This document shows positions 9,300 to 18,533 of a stretch of DNA of 64,000 bases, one piece after another. Source of the stretch: Rhodospirillales bacterium (GTDB taxonomy: Bacteria; Pseudomonadota; Alphaproteobacteria; Rhodospirillales; Shumkoniaceae); the NCBI GenBank assembly GCA_018432935.1, contig JAHDSF010000021.1, positions 62,001 through 126,000 of the forward strand. The letters are read 5' to 3'. The notes under the pieces are model-generated. The model ran no database searches and was not told the origin of the DNA. It saw only the letters and a list, made by a program, of their open reading frames with translations. The translations under genes and the position numbers were made by a program. Every line of letters begins with the position of its first letter. Positions within the stretch are counted from its first letter, which is position 1.

Positions 9300-9408
9300 G
9301 CCCGTCATTGTGGCGGAAAATCGCCGCCGAAGGCAACCGGCGCCGTTCCCGCAGCTAGGGTATGGACAACGGTCGCCGACGGGACTACATAGACGACCCC
9401 CTGGACTA

Positions 9409-9424
9409 TACCGTCCAGACGGTA
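9409..9424. promoter_or_regulatory. Palindromic operator upstream of the tetR-type gene
   Basis: TACCGTC-CA-GACGGTA is a perfect inverted repeat with 7-base arms, ending 12 bases before the chosen ATG of the TetR-family gene. Size, symmetry and position fit the autoregulatory operators usual for TetR repressors of RND pumps. That this protein binds it is inference. Confidence 0.6.
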
Positions 9425-9436
9425 CAGCTCGGAGCG

Positions 9437-9985
9437 ATGGCATTGACCACCCGCGACAGGATTATCGCAGCCGCCATGGACATTGTCCGCGACCGCGGAC
9501 CGGTCCAGCTCACCCTGGACGAGACGGCCAAGGTGGCCGGCATCAGCAAAGGCGGCGTGCTCTACCATTTCCGCACCAAGGAGGACCTCGTGCGGGGCAT
9601 GGTCGAGAGCTTGGTGGCGAAATTCGACGACCTGTTTCCGCGCATTCGCGATGCCCTGCCGCCCGGCCCCTATCGCGGGGCCAAGGCCACCATCCTGACG
9701 CTGACCCATCCGGAGGGCCCCTACAGCGACCCGGTCGCCCCGGCGTTGTTGGCCGCGGCGGTGCTCAACCCCGAGCTGCTGGAGACGGTGCGCGACCGCT
9801 CCGCCCAGTGTATGGCGGAGCTGGCCGACGACAGCCCCGACCCCGTTCTGGCCCGGCTCGCCTGCCTGTCGATCGACGGCATGTGGATGATGGAGGCCCT
9901 GGGTCTCGATGCGTTCACCCAAGACGAGCGTCGCCGTCTGACGGCCCGTGCCCTGGCCCTGCTCGAACCCCGTGAAGGAGCGTGA
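9437..9985 (+). CDS. TetR-family transcriptional regulator of the RND pump
   Basis: This is a 182-residue repressor with an N-terminal TetR helix-turn-helix (residues about 5-55: RIIAAAMDIVRDRG, then TAKVAGISKGGVLYHFRTK). A variable all-helical ligand domain follows. I start it at ATG 9437 (MALTTRDR) because the upstream in-frame ATG at 9362 would place the 9409-9424 palindrome inside the gene and adds 25 residues unlike the family. A GGAG precedes the chosen ATG by only two bases. It is the first gene of a plus-strand operon with an efflux adaptor and an RND transporter, so it most likely represses that pump until a substrate binds. The ligand is unknown. Confidence 0.88.
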   Translation: MALTTRDRIIAAAMDIVRDRGPVQLTLDETAKVAGISKGGVLYHFRTKEDLVRGMVESLVAKFDDLFPRIRDALPPGPYRGAKATILTLTHPEGPYSDPVAPALLAAAVLNPELLETVRDRSAQCMAELADDSPDPVLARLACLSIDGMWMMEALGLDAFTQDERRRLTARALALLEPREGA

Positions 9986-9986
9986 C

Positions 9987-11108
9987 GTGAAGGTATCCCG
10001 TATTCTCATCGTGCTGGTGGTGATGGGCGTGATCCTGGGCGGGGTGTTCGGCTTCGTATCGTTCAAGGAGCGGATGATCGCGCAGTACTTCGCCGCCAAT
10101 GCCAATCCGGAGTTCACCGTCACCGCCGAGCCGGCGCGCAGCGAGGAATGGGCCTCGGTCGTCGCTTCGGTCGGCACCCTGGAGGCGATCCAGGGCGTCG
10201 ACATCAGCTCATCGGTGGCGGGGATCGTGCGGCGAATCGATTTCCAGTCGGGCGGCGTGGTCAAGGCCGGGCAGACGCTGGTGCAGCTCGATTCCGAGAT
10301 CGAGGCGGGCGATCTCCGCTCGGCCGAGGCGCAGCTCGAGCTGGCGCGGCTGTCCCTCAACCGCACGCGGTCGCTGGCGGCGACGCAGACCGCTTCGGGC
10401 GCGGCTCTCGATCAGGCGGTGGCTAACATGCGGGTCAACGAGGCGGAGGTCACGGCGCTGCGGGCAAAGCTTGCCAAGCGCACGATCGCCGCCCCGTTCG
10501 GTGGCCTGGTGGGCATCAGCAAGATCGACGTCGGCGAGTACCTGCAGCCCGGCGCGCCGATCGTCGGCCTCCAGGACCTGTCGTCGATGCTGTGCAATTT
10601 CAGCGTCTCGCAGAAGGACATCGCCGACGTGGCGATCGGACGCGCCCTGCGCATGACCACCGACGCCTGGCCCGGCCGCGTCTTCGAAGGCACGATCTCG
10701 GCGGTCGAGCCGAAGGTGGATGCCGGTACCGGCATGGTCGCGGTGCAGGGCCGCTTCGCCAACCCCGATGGCGCGCTGCGTCCCGGCATGTTCGCCGCGA
10801 TCGAGATCGTCCGCCCGGCGCGCCAGCCCGTCGTCACGGTGCCGACCACTGCCGTCAGCTATTCGCTGCATGGCGACAGCGTGTTCCTGGTCAAATCGGC
10901 GATGGTCGAGGGCCGCGAGGTCAAGGAGGCGGAACGGGTGACGGTGGCCCTCGGCGAGCGCGAGCGCGACCGCATCGCCATCAGCCAGGGCCTCAAGCCC
11001 GGCGACCTCGTCGTCACCTCCGGCCAGGTCAAGCTGCAGAACGGCAGCCGGCTGAAGCTGGTCGCCGAGAAGGGACCCCAGGCGCCCGCCCAGGCGTCGC
11101 GCTACTGA
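9987..11108 (+). CDS. RND efflux periplasmic adaptor (membrane fusion protein)
   Basis: This is the adaptor linking an inner-membrane RND pump to an outer-membrane channel. The product is about 373 residues: an N-terminal membrane anchor (ILIVLVVMGVILGGVFGF), a lipoyl/barrel-sandwich half near residues 55-95, a helical hairpin (LRSAEAQLELARLSLNRTR), the second lipoyl half (KRTIAAPFGGLVGIS) and beta-barrel/membrane-proximal domains. It probably starts at GTG 9987, with AAGGAG six bases upstream inside the end of the tetR gene. An in-frame ATG at 9948 would overlap that gene by 38 bases. The RND permease follows 13 bases downstream, and no outer-membrane factor gene is nearby. Confidence 0.9.
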   Translation: MKVSRILIVLVVMGVILGGVFGFVSFKERMIAQYFAANANPEFTVTAEPARSEEWASVVASVGTLEAIQGVDISSSVAGIVRRIDFQSGGVVKAGQTLVQLDSEIEAGDLRSAEAQLELARLSLNRTRSLAATQTASGAALDQAVANMRVNEAEVTALRAKLAKRTIAAPFGGLVGISKIDVGEYLQPGAPIVGLQDLSSMLCNFSVSQKDIADVAIGRALRMTTDAWPGRVFEGTISAVEPKVDAGTGMVAVQGRFANPDGALRPGMFAAIEIVRPARQPVVTVPTTAVSYSLHGDSVFLVKSAMVEGREVKEAERVTVALGERERDRIAISQGLKPGDLVVTSGQVKLQNGSRLKLVAEKGPQAPAQASRY

Positions 11109-11121
11109 AACGAGACGCCCG

Positions 11122-14100
11122 ATGTTCGACATTTTCATCAAGCGGCCGGTTCTGGCCACGGTCATCAGCCTGCTCATCCTGCTGCTCGGTCTGCGCTCGC
11201 TGACCATGCTGCAGGTCCGCCAGTACCCCGAGATGCAGAACACGGTGATCACCGTCACCACGACCTATCCGGGCGCGGATGCCGAGCTCATGCAGGGGTT
11301 CGTGGCCGAGCCGCTGCAGAAGTCGATCGCCTCGGCCAAGGGCATCGACTACCTGACGTCGTCCAGCAGCCAGGGGGTGTCGACGATCTCGGCCCACATC
11401 CGGCTCAACGAGGACCCCAACGCGGCCATGACCGAGGTCACGTCCAAGGTGTCCGAGGTACGCTCGCAGCTGCCGCGGGGCATCAACGACCCGGTCGTCA
11501 AGAAGAGCACCGGCGACACCTTCGCGGCGATCTACCTTTCGTTCTCCTCCGACACGCTGAGCCCGGAACAGATCACCGATTACCTGACCCGCGTGGTGCA
11601 ACCCAAGCTGTCGACGATCTCGGGGGTTGCCAACCCCGAGATACTGGGCGCCCAGAAGTTCTCGATGCGGATCTGGCTCGATCCCCAGAAGCTCGCCCAG
11701 TACGGCCTGTCCGCCGACGAGGTGCGGGCGGCGCTCGAATCTAACAACGTGATCAGCGCCTCGGGGCAGACCAAGGGCTTCTTCGACGTCATCGGCATCC
11801 GCAGCGACACCGACCTGCGCACGGTGGAGGACTTCCGCAAGCTCGTGGTGCGTTCGGTCGGCCCTCGGCTGATCCGGTTGTCCGACGTGGCCCGGGTCGA
11901 CCTCGGCTCGGAGAATGCCGACGTCTCGGTGTTCGCCAACGGCAAGAAGGCGGTGTTCATCGGCGTCACCACGACGCCGGAGTCGAACGTGCTGACGGTC
12001 GTCTCCGACGTGCGGGAGATGATGCCGTCGATCGAAAAGCAGCTTCCTCCCGGCCTGACGGCCGACATCATCTACGATTCGACGATCTTCATCCGCGCTT
12101 CCATCGAGGAGGTACTGACCACGATCGCCGAGGCGGCGGTCATCGTCATGCTGGTGATCTTCCTGTTCATGGGGTCGCTGCGCTCGATGGTGATCCCGCT
12201 GGTGACGGTGCCGCTGTCGCTGATCGGAGTCGGGCTGTTCCTGCTTGCCCTCGGGTTCTCGATCAACCTTCTGACGCTGCTCGCGATGGTGCTGGCAATC
12301 GGGCTGGTGGTCGACGATGCGATCGTGGTGGTCGAGAACGTCCACCGCCACATCGAAGACGGCATGCCGCCCTTCCGTGCCGCCCTGGTCGGCACGCGCG
12401 AGATCGCGGCGCCGGTGATCTCGATGACCATCACGCTGGCCGCCGTGTACTCGCCGATCGCCTTCATGGGCGGGCTGACCGGAGCCCTGTTCAAGGAGTT
12501 CGCCCTGACGCTCGCCGGCTCGGTCGTGCTGTCCGGGGTGATCGCGCTGACGCTGTCGCCGATGATGTGCTCGAAGATCCTCCGCCACTCGACCGGCCGC
12601 AAGGGGCTGTCGGCGGTCATCGACCGCGTGTTCGAGGCGGTGAGGGGGCGCTATCGCCGAATCCTGACGGCATCGCTGAACGATCGGCCGACCACCATGC
12701 TGTTCGCCCTCATCGTGCTCGGCAGCCTCGGGTTCCTTTACAACGCCGCCAGCACCGAGCTCGCCCCCGAGGAGGATCAGGGAGCGGTGATGGCGATGGT
12801 TCAGGGGCCGCCCAGCGCGAACCTCGACTTCGTCGAGACGTACACGAGCGACCTGGGGGCGGCGTTCGATCGTCTTCCCGAAACCCTGACCTCGTTCGCC
12901 GTCAACGGCTACCCGAGCGTCAACGGCGCGTTCGCCATCCAGGTCCTGAAGCCCTGGGACGAGCGCGAGCGCTCGCAGAAGGACCTGACCGCGGTCGTCC
13001 AGGAGGCAATCCAGCAGATTCCCGGCATCACGGGCTCGGCGTTCGGACCGCCTTCCCTGCCCGGCGCTGACGGCCTGCCGGTGCAGTTCGTGCTGACCTC
13101 GACCGCCGATCACAAGGTGCTCGACGAGCTGACCGGCGATGTCTTGCGGAAGGCGCGGGAAAGCGGCCGCTTCGCCTACATCGACCCGGATCTCAAGTTC
13201 CAGAGTCCGCAGACGCTGGTGCGTATCGATCGCGACAAGGCCGGCGCCTACGGCATTACCATGCAGCAGATCGGCTCCACGCTCGCGACCATGACCGGCG
13301 GCAACTACATCAACCTGATCAACCTTGAGGGTCGCAGCTACAAGGTGATTCCGCAGGTTCCGCGCGAGTTCCGCCTCAGCCCCGAGACGCTCGGCCGCTA
13401 CTATGTCAAGGGGCGGGATGGCAGCGCGATTCCGATGTCGAGCCTGGTCACCCTGGAAAGCGAGATCCAGCCGGTGTCGCTGAACCAGTTCAACCAGCAG
13501 AACTCGGTGACCATCCAGGCCGCGCCGATGCCGGGGGTCACCCTCGGCACCGCACTCGCGGTGCTGCGGCAGGCGGCCGACGAGGTGCTGACGCAAGGGA
13601 CGAGCTACGACTACGCCGGCCAGTCGCGGCAGTACATCCAGGAAGGCAACGCCATGCTGCTGACGTTCGCGTTCGCCATCGTCATCATCTTCCTGGTGCT
13701 GGCGGCGCAGTTCGAAAGCTTCCGCGATCCGCTGGTGATCATGGTCAGCGTGCCGCTCAGCCTGTTCGGCGCGCTGATCCCGCTCGCCCTGGGGGTGACC
13801 AGCATGAACATCTACACCCAGGTCGGGCTGGTCACCCTGATCGGCCTCATCACCAAGCACGGCATCCTGATCTGCGAGGTGGCGCGGACCCGCCAGCTCG
13901 AGCAGGGCATGGGCCGCAAGGAGGCGGTTATCGAGGCGGCATCCTTGCGGTTGCGGCCGATCCTGATGACCACCGCGGCCATGATCGCCGGCATCGCGCC
14001 GCTGATGTTCGCAAGCGGCGCCGGCGCGGCCAGCCGCTTCTCGATCGCGGTGGTGGTGGTCGCCGGCCTCGCCGTCGGCACCCTGTTCACGCTTTTCGTG

Positions 14101-14178
14101 CTGCCGGTGCTGTACACGTTCCTGGCCAAAAAGCGCGAGGGGATGGCCGAATCGGAGTTGCTGCAGGCGGCGGAATAG
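11122..14178 (+). CDS. RND-family multidrug efflux permease
   Basis: This 1018-residue proton-driven pump is of the AcrB/MexB (HAE1) superfamily. It starts MFDIFIKRPVLATVISLLI, a typical first transmembrane segment, and contains the proton-relay pair in GLVVDDAIVVVENV (about residues 397-398). Porter loops lie between TM1-2 and TM7-8. The second half carries VTLIGLITKHGILI, whose lysine is the expected relay partner. Together with the preceding adaptor and TetR regulator it forms a complete inner-membrane export unit. Substrate range cannot be read from sequence. An outer-membrane channel must be supplied from elsewhere. Confidence 0.95.
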   Translation: MFDIFIKRPVLATVISLLILLLGLRSLTMLQVRQYPEMQNTVITVTTTYPGADAELMQGFVAEPLQKSIASAKGIDYLTSSSSQGVSTISAHIRLNEDPNAAMTEVTSKVSEVRSQLPRGINDPVVKKSTGDTFAAIYLSFSSDTLSPEQITDYLTRVVQPKLSTISGVANPEILGAQKFSMRIWLDPQKLAQYGLSADEVRAALESNNVISASGQTKGFFDVIGIRSDTDLRTVEDFRKLVVRSVGPRLIRLSDVARVDLGSENADVSVFANGKKAVFIGVTTTPESNVLTVVSDVREMMPSIEKQLPPGLTADIIYDSTIFIRASIEEVLTTIAEAAVIVMLVIFLFMGSLRSMVIPLVTVPLSLIGVGLFLLALGFSINLLTLLAMVLAIGLVVDDAIVVVENVHRHIEDGMPPFRAALVGTREIAAPVISMTITLAAVYSPIAFMGGLTGALFKEFALTLAGSVVLSGVIALTLSPMMCSKILRHSTGRKGLSAVIDRVFEAVRGRYRRILTASLNDRPTTMLFALIVLGSLGFLYNAASTELAPEEDQGAVMAMVQGPPSANLDFVETYTSDLGAAFDRLPETLTSFAVNGYPSVNGAFAIQVLKPWDERERSQKDLTAVVQEAIQQIPGITGSAFGPPSLPGADGLPVQFVLTSTADHKVLDELTGDVLRKARESGRFAYIDPDLKFQSPQTLVRIDRDKAGAYGITMQQIGSTLATMTGGNYINLINLEGRSYKVIPQVPREFRLSPETLGRYYVKGRDGSAIPMSSLVTLESEIQPVSLNQFNQQNSVTIQAAPMPGVTLGTALAVLRQAADEVLTQGTSYDYAGQSRQYIQEGNAMLLTFAFAIVIIFLVLAAQFESFRDPLVIMVSVPLSLFGALIPLALGVTSMNIYTQVGLVTLIGLITKHGILICEVARTRQLEQGMGRKEAVIEAASLRLRPILMTTAAMIAGIAPLMFASGAGAASRFSIAVVVVAGLAVGTLFTLFVLPVLYTFLAKKREGMAESELLQAAE

Positions 14179-14196
14179 GCGTGCGCCGCGACCGGA

Positions 14197-15024
14197 CTAT
14201 GGAGGCGGTTTCGCGCCAAGGCGGCGGAAGCGGTCCTGCATGAGCCGCACCCGGGTCAGGTACGACTGCGCGTCGTGGTCGCCGCACCGCTCGCCGGGCA
14301 CCAGGCGGAAGCCGCGGCTGACGAAAGCCGCACCTCGCGTTGCGCCGCACAGGTGGATGACGGCGGCCAGATGGTGGACCTGCGCAGGCTTCGCCGCCGG
14401 CAGCCGGCCAAGGATCGCGGCGGCCTGACGATCGAGCGAGATCGCGGCAAGCTCGACGGCGTGGCTCGGCAGGATGCGGCTGTACCGGCCCGGCGGCGGA
14501 CATGCCCCGCCCCGCGCGGGATCGACCACGCGGTGGTCGCGGATGCAGTAGCGCCGGGCATCGGCAAACGCGGCGTCGGTCATCTGGTACATGCCGACCG
14601 CGCTCGAGGCTGGCCGGAAAAGCTCGAACGGCCGCCAGGTGAGGTTCCATTTCCAGTACGTGGTCGCGACGGGGTTGCCCGCGCCCTCGACCTGGGCCAG
14701 GGCGGCCAGGAGCTCGGCCGGAATGGCGGCGGTCGCGTGCTGCTGGAACAGCGGGCCGTATTCCTGCCACGTCTCCGCCGGCGTCTTGTCGAGGGTCCCG
14801 CCCAGCGGGCCGAGGATATCGGCAGGCTTTCGCGCCACCTGGTAGACCAGGTTCGCGGCCGCCAGGAGGACGGCGGCGGTCGCCACTGTGATGGCGGCGC
14901 GGACCGGCAGGGGGAGCGACCGCAGGCGGCGCACGATCCCGGTCCAGCGGCGACGGCTTCTCCGCCGGCGGGAGGCGGTTCCCGCCTTGCGGCGGTGCGC
15001 CTTGGCGTTTCGGGAGCTGGACAC
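14197..15024 (-). CDS. Lytic transglycosylase (SLT-domain) protein
   Basis: The product is about 275 residues. A strongly basic N-terminus (many arginines) is followed by one membrane segment (AAITVATAAVLLAAANLVY) and a soluble lysozyme-like domain. The catalytic glutamate is in LLAALAQVEGAGNP, followed by SSAVGMYQMTDAAF, which corresponds to the GxxQ motif region of SLT enzymes. The expected role is cleavage of peptidoglycan glycan strands in the periplasm. The start is a GTG. It ends 18 bases from the convergent RND gene, and nothing around it indicates a secretion system. Confidence 0.8.
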   Translation of the reverse strand: MSSSRNAKAHRRKAGTASRRRRSRRRWTGIVRRLRSLPLPVRAAITVATAAVLLAAANLVYQVARKPADILGPLGGTLDKTPAETWQEYGPLFQQHATAAIPAELLAALAQVEGAGNPVATTYWKWNLTWRPFELFRPASSAVGMYQMTDAAFADARRYCIRDHRVVDPARGGACPPPGRYSRILPSHAVELAAISLDRQAAAILGRLPAAKPAQVHHLAAVIHLCGATRGAAFVSRGFRLVPGERCGDHDAQSYLTRVRLMQDRFRRLGAKPPP

Positions 15025-15134
15025 GGCGGCTGTCGCAGGGAAGGTTCGAGATGATGGCCGGCGCGACAGGGTGGCGCGCTGGCGGGCCCGCCGTCAAGGT
15101 GTGCTATGGTGGCCGCGTGCAACGAGGAGGCGGA

Positions 15135-15893
15135 ATGGATCACGACGATGCTCCCAGGGCGCGGCTCCACCTGACGGCCGATCTGGCAGCCGGCGCGGTC
15201 GTCGCGACCACGCCCGAGCAGGCGCAGTACCTGGGTGCGGTGCTGCGGCTGAAGCCGGGCGCGACGCTGGCGCTGTTCAACGGCCGCGACGGCGAATGGC
15301 TGGCGACCGTACGCGAGCTGAAGAAGGGTCGGGCACTGGTCGAGGTCGGGCCGCGGCGGCGCGAGCAGACGGCCGAGCGTGGCCCCTGGGTGGCCTTCGC
15401 GCCGATCAAGAAGGACCGGCTCGACTTCCTGGTCGAGAAGTGCACCGAGTTGGGCGCCTCCCGACTGGTTCCGGTACTGACCGAGCGCACCGTGATCGGC
15501 CGCGTCAACGTCGCCCGCCTTCGCGCGCAGGCGGTCGAGGCGGCCGAGCAGAGCGAGCGGCTGACGGTGCCGGAAGTAGCGGAGCCGGTCGCTCTGCCGC
15601 AGTTCGTTGCCGGCTTTCCCGCCGACTGGATGCTGCTGGTGGGGGACGAGAGCGGCGGCGGCCGCCCCTTGGCTGAGGTCGCCCGGCGCGGCGATGCCTG
15701 CCTGCTGGTCGGCCCCGAGGGCGGCTTCACCGGGCGTGAGCTCCAGATCCTCGCTTCACATCCTTTTGTTTGCAGGGTCGGACTTGGGCCGCGTATTCTG
15801 CGTGCCGAGACCGCGGCAGTGGCCGCACTGGCATGCTGGCAGATGCTGGTCGGCGACGGCGTTGACGCCCCACATCGGGAACAGGGGCGCTGA
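15135..15893 (+). CDS. rsmE: 16S rRNA m3U1498 methyltransferase RsmE
   Basis: RsmE methylates N3 of U1498 in the 30S subunit using S-adenosylmethionine. The product is 252 residues: a small N-terminal PUA-like domain (YLGAVLRLKPG, LALFNGRDGEW), then a SPOUT/trefoil-knot domain with APIKKDRLDFLVEKCTELG, LTERTV, LVGPEGGFTGREL and LGPRILRAETAAV. The start is ATG 15135, because GAGGAGGCGGA lies directly before it. The frame is open further upstream but the extra residues are not conserved. Proximity to ubiA and gshA is common in alphaproteobacteria. Confidence 0.94.
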   Translation: MDHDDAPRARLHLTADLAAGAVVATTPEQAQYLGAVLRLKPGATLALFNGRDGEWLATVRELKKGRALVEVGPRRREQTAERGPWVAFAPIKKDRLDFLVEKCTELGASRLVPVLTERTVIGRVNVARLRAQAVEAAEQSERLTVPEVAEPVALPQFVAGFPADWMLLVGDESGGGRPLAEVARRGDACLLVGPEGGFTGRELQILASHPFVCRVGLGPRILRAETAAVAALACWQMLVGDGVDAPHREQGR

Positions 15894-15941
15894 GGCGGTT
15901 CCCCACCTTCGTCGCCGTTGCCCCTCAGGAAAGGAGTCTGC

Positions 15942-17312
15942 ATGTCGTCGCCCAACGTGTCGTCCGCGTCGGCCCCCGTCACCGACAAGAAGACCCTGGT
16001 CGCCTTCCTCGAGTCGGGATGCAAGCCGCGCGAAGAGTGGCGGATCGGCACCGAGCACGAGAAGTTCGCGTTCACGTTGGACGACCTGCGGCCGCTGCCG
16101 TACGAAGGTCCGCGGAGCGTTCGCGCGCTGCTGGAAGGCCTCGCCCGGTTCGACTGGGAGGCGGTCCGCGAGGGCGGCAACGTGATCGCGCTCAAGAAGC
16201 GGGACGGCAGCTCGATCACCCTCGAGCCGGCCGGCCAGTTCGAATTGTCCGGGGCGCCGCTGCCAACCCTCCACCATACCTGCCGCGAGGTCGGGGAGCA
16301 CCTGTATCAGGTGAAGCAGGTGGCCGGCGAGATGGGAGTCGGCTTCCTCGGCGTCGGCTACCAGCCGAAGTGGCCGCTGGCCGAGATCCCGTGGATGCCG
16401 AAGGGACGCTACGCGATCATGCGCCGCTACATGCCGACCCGCGGCAGCATGGGGATCGACATGATGATCGCCACCTGCACCGTGCAGGTGAACCTGGACT
16501 TCGACAGCGAGGAGACGATGGTCCGGATGTTCCGGGTCGGCCTCGCCCTGCAGCCGATCGCCACCGCGATCTTCGCCAACTCGCCCTTCAAGGACGGCAG
16601 GCCGAACGGGTTTCTCAGCTATCGCGGCCACGTCTGGAGCGACGTCGATCCCGACCGGACCGGCGGCCTGCCGTTCGTCTTCGAACCGGGCTTCGGGTTC
16701 GAGCGCTACGTCGACTACATGCTCGACGTGCCGATGTACTTCGTCTACCGCGACGGCCGCTACATCGACGCCGCCGGGCAGTCGTTCCGCGACTTCATGA
16801 AAGGCAGGCTGCCGGCCCTTCCGGGCGAGCTGCCGACGCTCTCCGACTGGCAGGACCACCTGACGACCGCCTTTCCTGACGTCCGCCTGAAGCGGTACCT
16901 CGAGATGCGCGGCGCCGACGGCGGACCGTGGAGCCGGCTGTGCGCCCTGCCGGCATTGTGGGTCGGGCTGCTGTACGACGATCAGGCGCTGGCGGAAGCC
17001 GCCGAGCTGGTCGCCGGGTGGAGCGCGGAAGAACGCGAATCCCTGCGGCGGGACGTGCCGCGGCTCGCCCTGGCGGCGCCGTTCCGCAAGGGCTCCGTCG
17101 GCGACCTTGCGCGTCAGGTCATGGAGATCGCCCGCGGCGGCCTGCGGCGGCGAGCCCGCAGCGACCGCGTCGGCAGCGACGAGACCAAGTTCCTGGAGCC
17201 GCTGTTCGAAATCGTCGACAGCGGCCGCACGCCCGCCCAGGACCTGCTGGCGCTGTACGAGGGACGGTGGGCGCGCAACATCGACCCCCTGTTCCGCGAA
17301 CTCGCCTACTGA
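15942..17312 (+). CDS. gshA: Glutamate-cysteine ligase (EGCL/plant type)
   Basis: This enzyme catalyses the first step of glutathione synthesis, ATP-dependent coupling of glutamate and cysteine. In 456 residues it matches the proteobacterial/plant EGCL class: GTEHEKFAF near residue 35, then [40 protein letters not shown], and [10 protein letters not shown]. The start is ATG 15942, five bases after AGGAAAGGAG. It lies about 50 bases downstream of rsmE and is probably cotranscribed with it. No gshB is present in the window. Confidence 0.95.
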   Translation: MSSPNVSSASAPVTDKKTLVAFLESGCKPREEWRIGTEHEKFAFTLDDLRPLPYEGPRSVRALLEGLARFDWEAVREGGNVIALKKRDGSSITLEPAGQFELSGAPLPTLHHTCREVGEHLYQVKQVAGEMGVGFLGVGYQPKWPLAEIPWMPKGRYAIMRRYMPTRGSMGIDMMIATCTVQVNLDFDSEETMVRMFRVGLALQPIATAIFANSPFKDGRPNGFLSYRGHVWSDVDPDRTGGLPFVFEPGFGFERYVDYMLDVPMYFVYRDGRYIDAAGQSFRDFMKGRLPALPGELPTLSDWQDHLTTAFPDVRLKRYLEMRGADGGPWSRLCALPALWVGLLYDDQALAEAAELVAGWSAEERESLRRDVPRLALAAPFRKGSVGDLARQVMEIARGGLRRRARSDRVGSDETKFLEPLFEIVDSGRTPAQDLLALYEGRWARNIDPLFRELAY

Positions 17313-17364
17313 TCCGCCCTCGCCCGGGCGGATCTCCGTCCATTGGCTTGATGCACGACAAGAT

Positions 17365-17409
17365 CCCCCCTCGCCCCCTTCTCAGGGGGAGAGGGTCGGG
17401 GTGAGGGGG
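17365..17409. repeat. G/C-tract intergenic palindrome after gshA
   Basis: C-runs and G-runs around CTCAGGGGGAGAGGG can fold into a strong hairpin between gshA and the convergent lipoprotein gene. It resembles the CCCTCTCCC-type intergenic repeats of high-GC bacteria. There is no uridine tract, so calling it a terminator would be speculative. Confidence 0.5.
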
Positions 17410-17451
17410 TGTTCCCCAGATGCTCCAATTCAGGTGCCGCGCGCCCTGGGT

Positions 17452-17940
17452 CTAGAAGACCCTTCCGATCAGGCCCGAGTTCTTGCGGGAGACCGCCACG
17501 CTGCCTTTGCTTTCGGCCGGTGCCTGCGGCAGGTTGCCGAACAGGAGCCCGTCCGCGAAGTCCTTGTTCTCGTTGGCGTAGATCGTGGTGTCGGCGTCGA
17601 TGTGGTCGCGGATCTTGTCGTCGGCGTCCTGGGCGTTCATCTCGAAGAGCATCGCCTGGGTGCCGCGGCTCATGCCCTGCCAGTCGGCCGGGACGTCGGG
17701 CCCGCGCCCGCGCCCGAAGCGGGCGCTCTGCCGTAGCGATGAAGACGCTCGCGTCCGGGCGTCCTCCTTGGTGGGACGGCGGGCGAAGTCGGGCGGCAAG
17801 TTGAGATCGGCCGGACGGTATGCCGTATAGGCGTCGGGCGTGTTGACGGCCGTCTCCAGGGGACGCTTGGTGTCGGAGCAGGCGGACAGGCTGGCCGCGG
17901 CAATCGCGGCGAGCAGGAGAAAGGTTGTGGTGCGTGCCAT
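17452..17940 (-). CDS. DUF3035-type lipoprotein (second copy)
   Basis: This is a 162-residue predicted lipoprotein with signal sequence MARTTTFLLLAAIAAASLSAC and lipobox LSAC. The mature part contains TPDAYTAYRPADLNLPPDF, which resembles the conserved RAPDEFAV...P.DF start of the DUF3035 family. The upstream gene encodes a clearer member, and alphaproteobacterial genomes often keep such lipoproteins behind lspA. As I recall, the family has been linked to the outer-membrane beta-barrel assembly machinery (BamF). That is an inference here. The chosen start is the ATG at 17940, since the longer open frame upstream overlaps the preceding gene out of phase. Confidence 0.75.
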   Translation of the reverse strand: MARTTTFLLLAAIAAASLSACSDTKRPLETAVNTPDAYTAYRPADLNLPPDFARRPTKEDARTRASSSLRQSARFGRGRGPDVPADWQGMSRGTQAMLFEMNAQDADDKIRDHIDADTTIYANENKDFADGLLFGNLPQAPAESKGSVAVSRKNSGLIGRVF

Positions 17941-17959
17941 CTGCTGCCTCCTCGCCCGT

Positions 17960-18517
17960 TTAAAGAAGGCCCTCGAGCAACGCCTTGCGCTTGCGGGCCA
18001 GGGTCGGCACTTCACCCTCGTTGATCGGCTTGCCGAGGGCCCGGTTCGCCTGCAGGCGCCGCGCCTCCTTCTCGGGATCCACCGCCAAACCCCACACCGT
18101 GTCCGTGCCCCAGAAGCGGAAACGGTCGGCGATGCTCTTGTCCTCTTCCTCGAGGATGGCATCCTCCTCGTTGACCACCTGCCGGATCTGCGGGTCGGTG
18201 CGGAGGGCGCCGATTTCGCGCTTGAAGGCGGCCAGTCCATCGCTTTCGGCTTCCGGGGCGGCGGCGATGCCGGCCGACCTGTTGCCGAAGGTCGCCTGCA
18301 GGGCCTTGTCGCGCGGCCCGCTGAGGTCGGCGCGGGTGGCGCCCGGAACCGGGGTCGGCAGCTCGAATTCGCGCGGCATCACCAGCGGGTCGCGCTGGTA
18401 GACGGCGAATTCGTCGGGGGCCCGCTTGTTCAGCCCGAAGCTTTCCCGCAAGGTGTCGCAGCCGCCAAGAACGGTCGCCCCGCCCAGCAGCATCATGGCG
18501 ATCAGAATGCGCTTCAT
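17960..18517 (-). CDS. DUF3035-family outer-membrane lipoprotein
   Basis: This is a 185-residue lipoprotein: signal MKRILIAMMLLGGATVLGGC with lipobox LGGC, then the family hallmark RAPDEFAVYQRDPLVMPREF and a proline-rich stretch. A charged helical C-terminal half follows (KREIGALRTDPQIRQVVNEE). It lies 16 bases downstream of lspA and 19 bases upstream of a second, shorter relative, so ileS-lspA-DUF3035-DUF3035 is likely one transcript. A function in the outer-membrane assembly complex is inferred from the family only. Confidence 0.82.
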   Translation of the reverse strand: MKRILIAMMLLGGATVLGGCDTLRESFGLNKRAPDEFAVYQRDPLVMPREFELPTPVPGATRADLSGPRDKALQATFGNRSAGIAAAPEAESDGLAAFKREIGALRTDPQIRQVVNEEDAILEEEDKSIADRFRFWGTDTVWGLAVDPEKEARRLQANRALGKPINEGEVPTLARKRKALLEGLL

Positions 18518-18533
18518 CACAGGCACCAGCTGG

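Noticed and set aside
11029-13860. A minus-strand open frame of about 940 codons
   Set aside because: It is antisense to the RND permease, with Asp, His, Arg and Gln-rich low-complexity translation. The permease on the other strand is certain.
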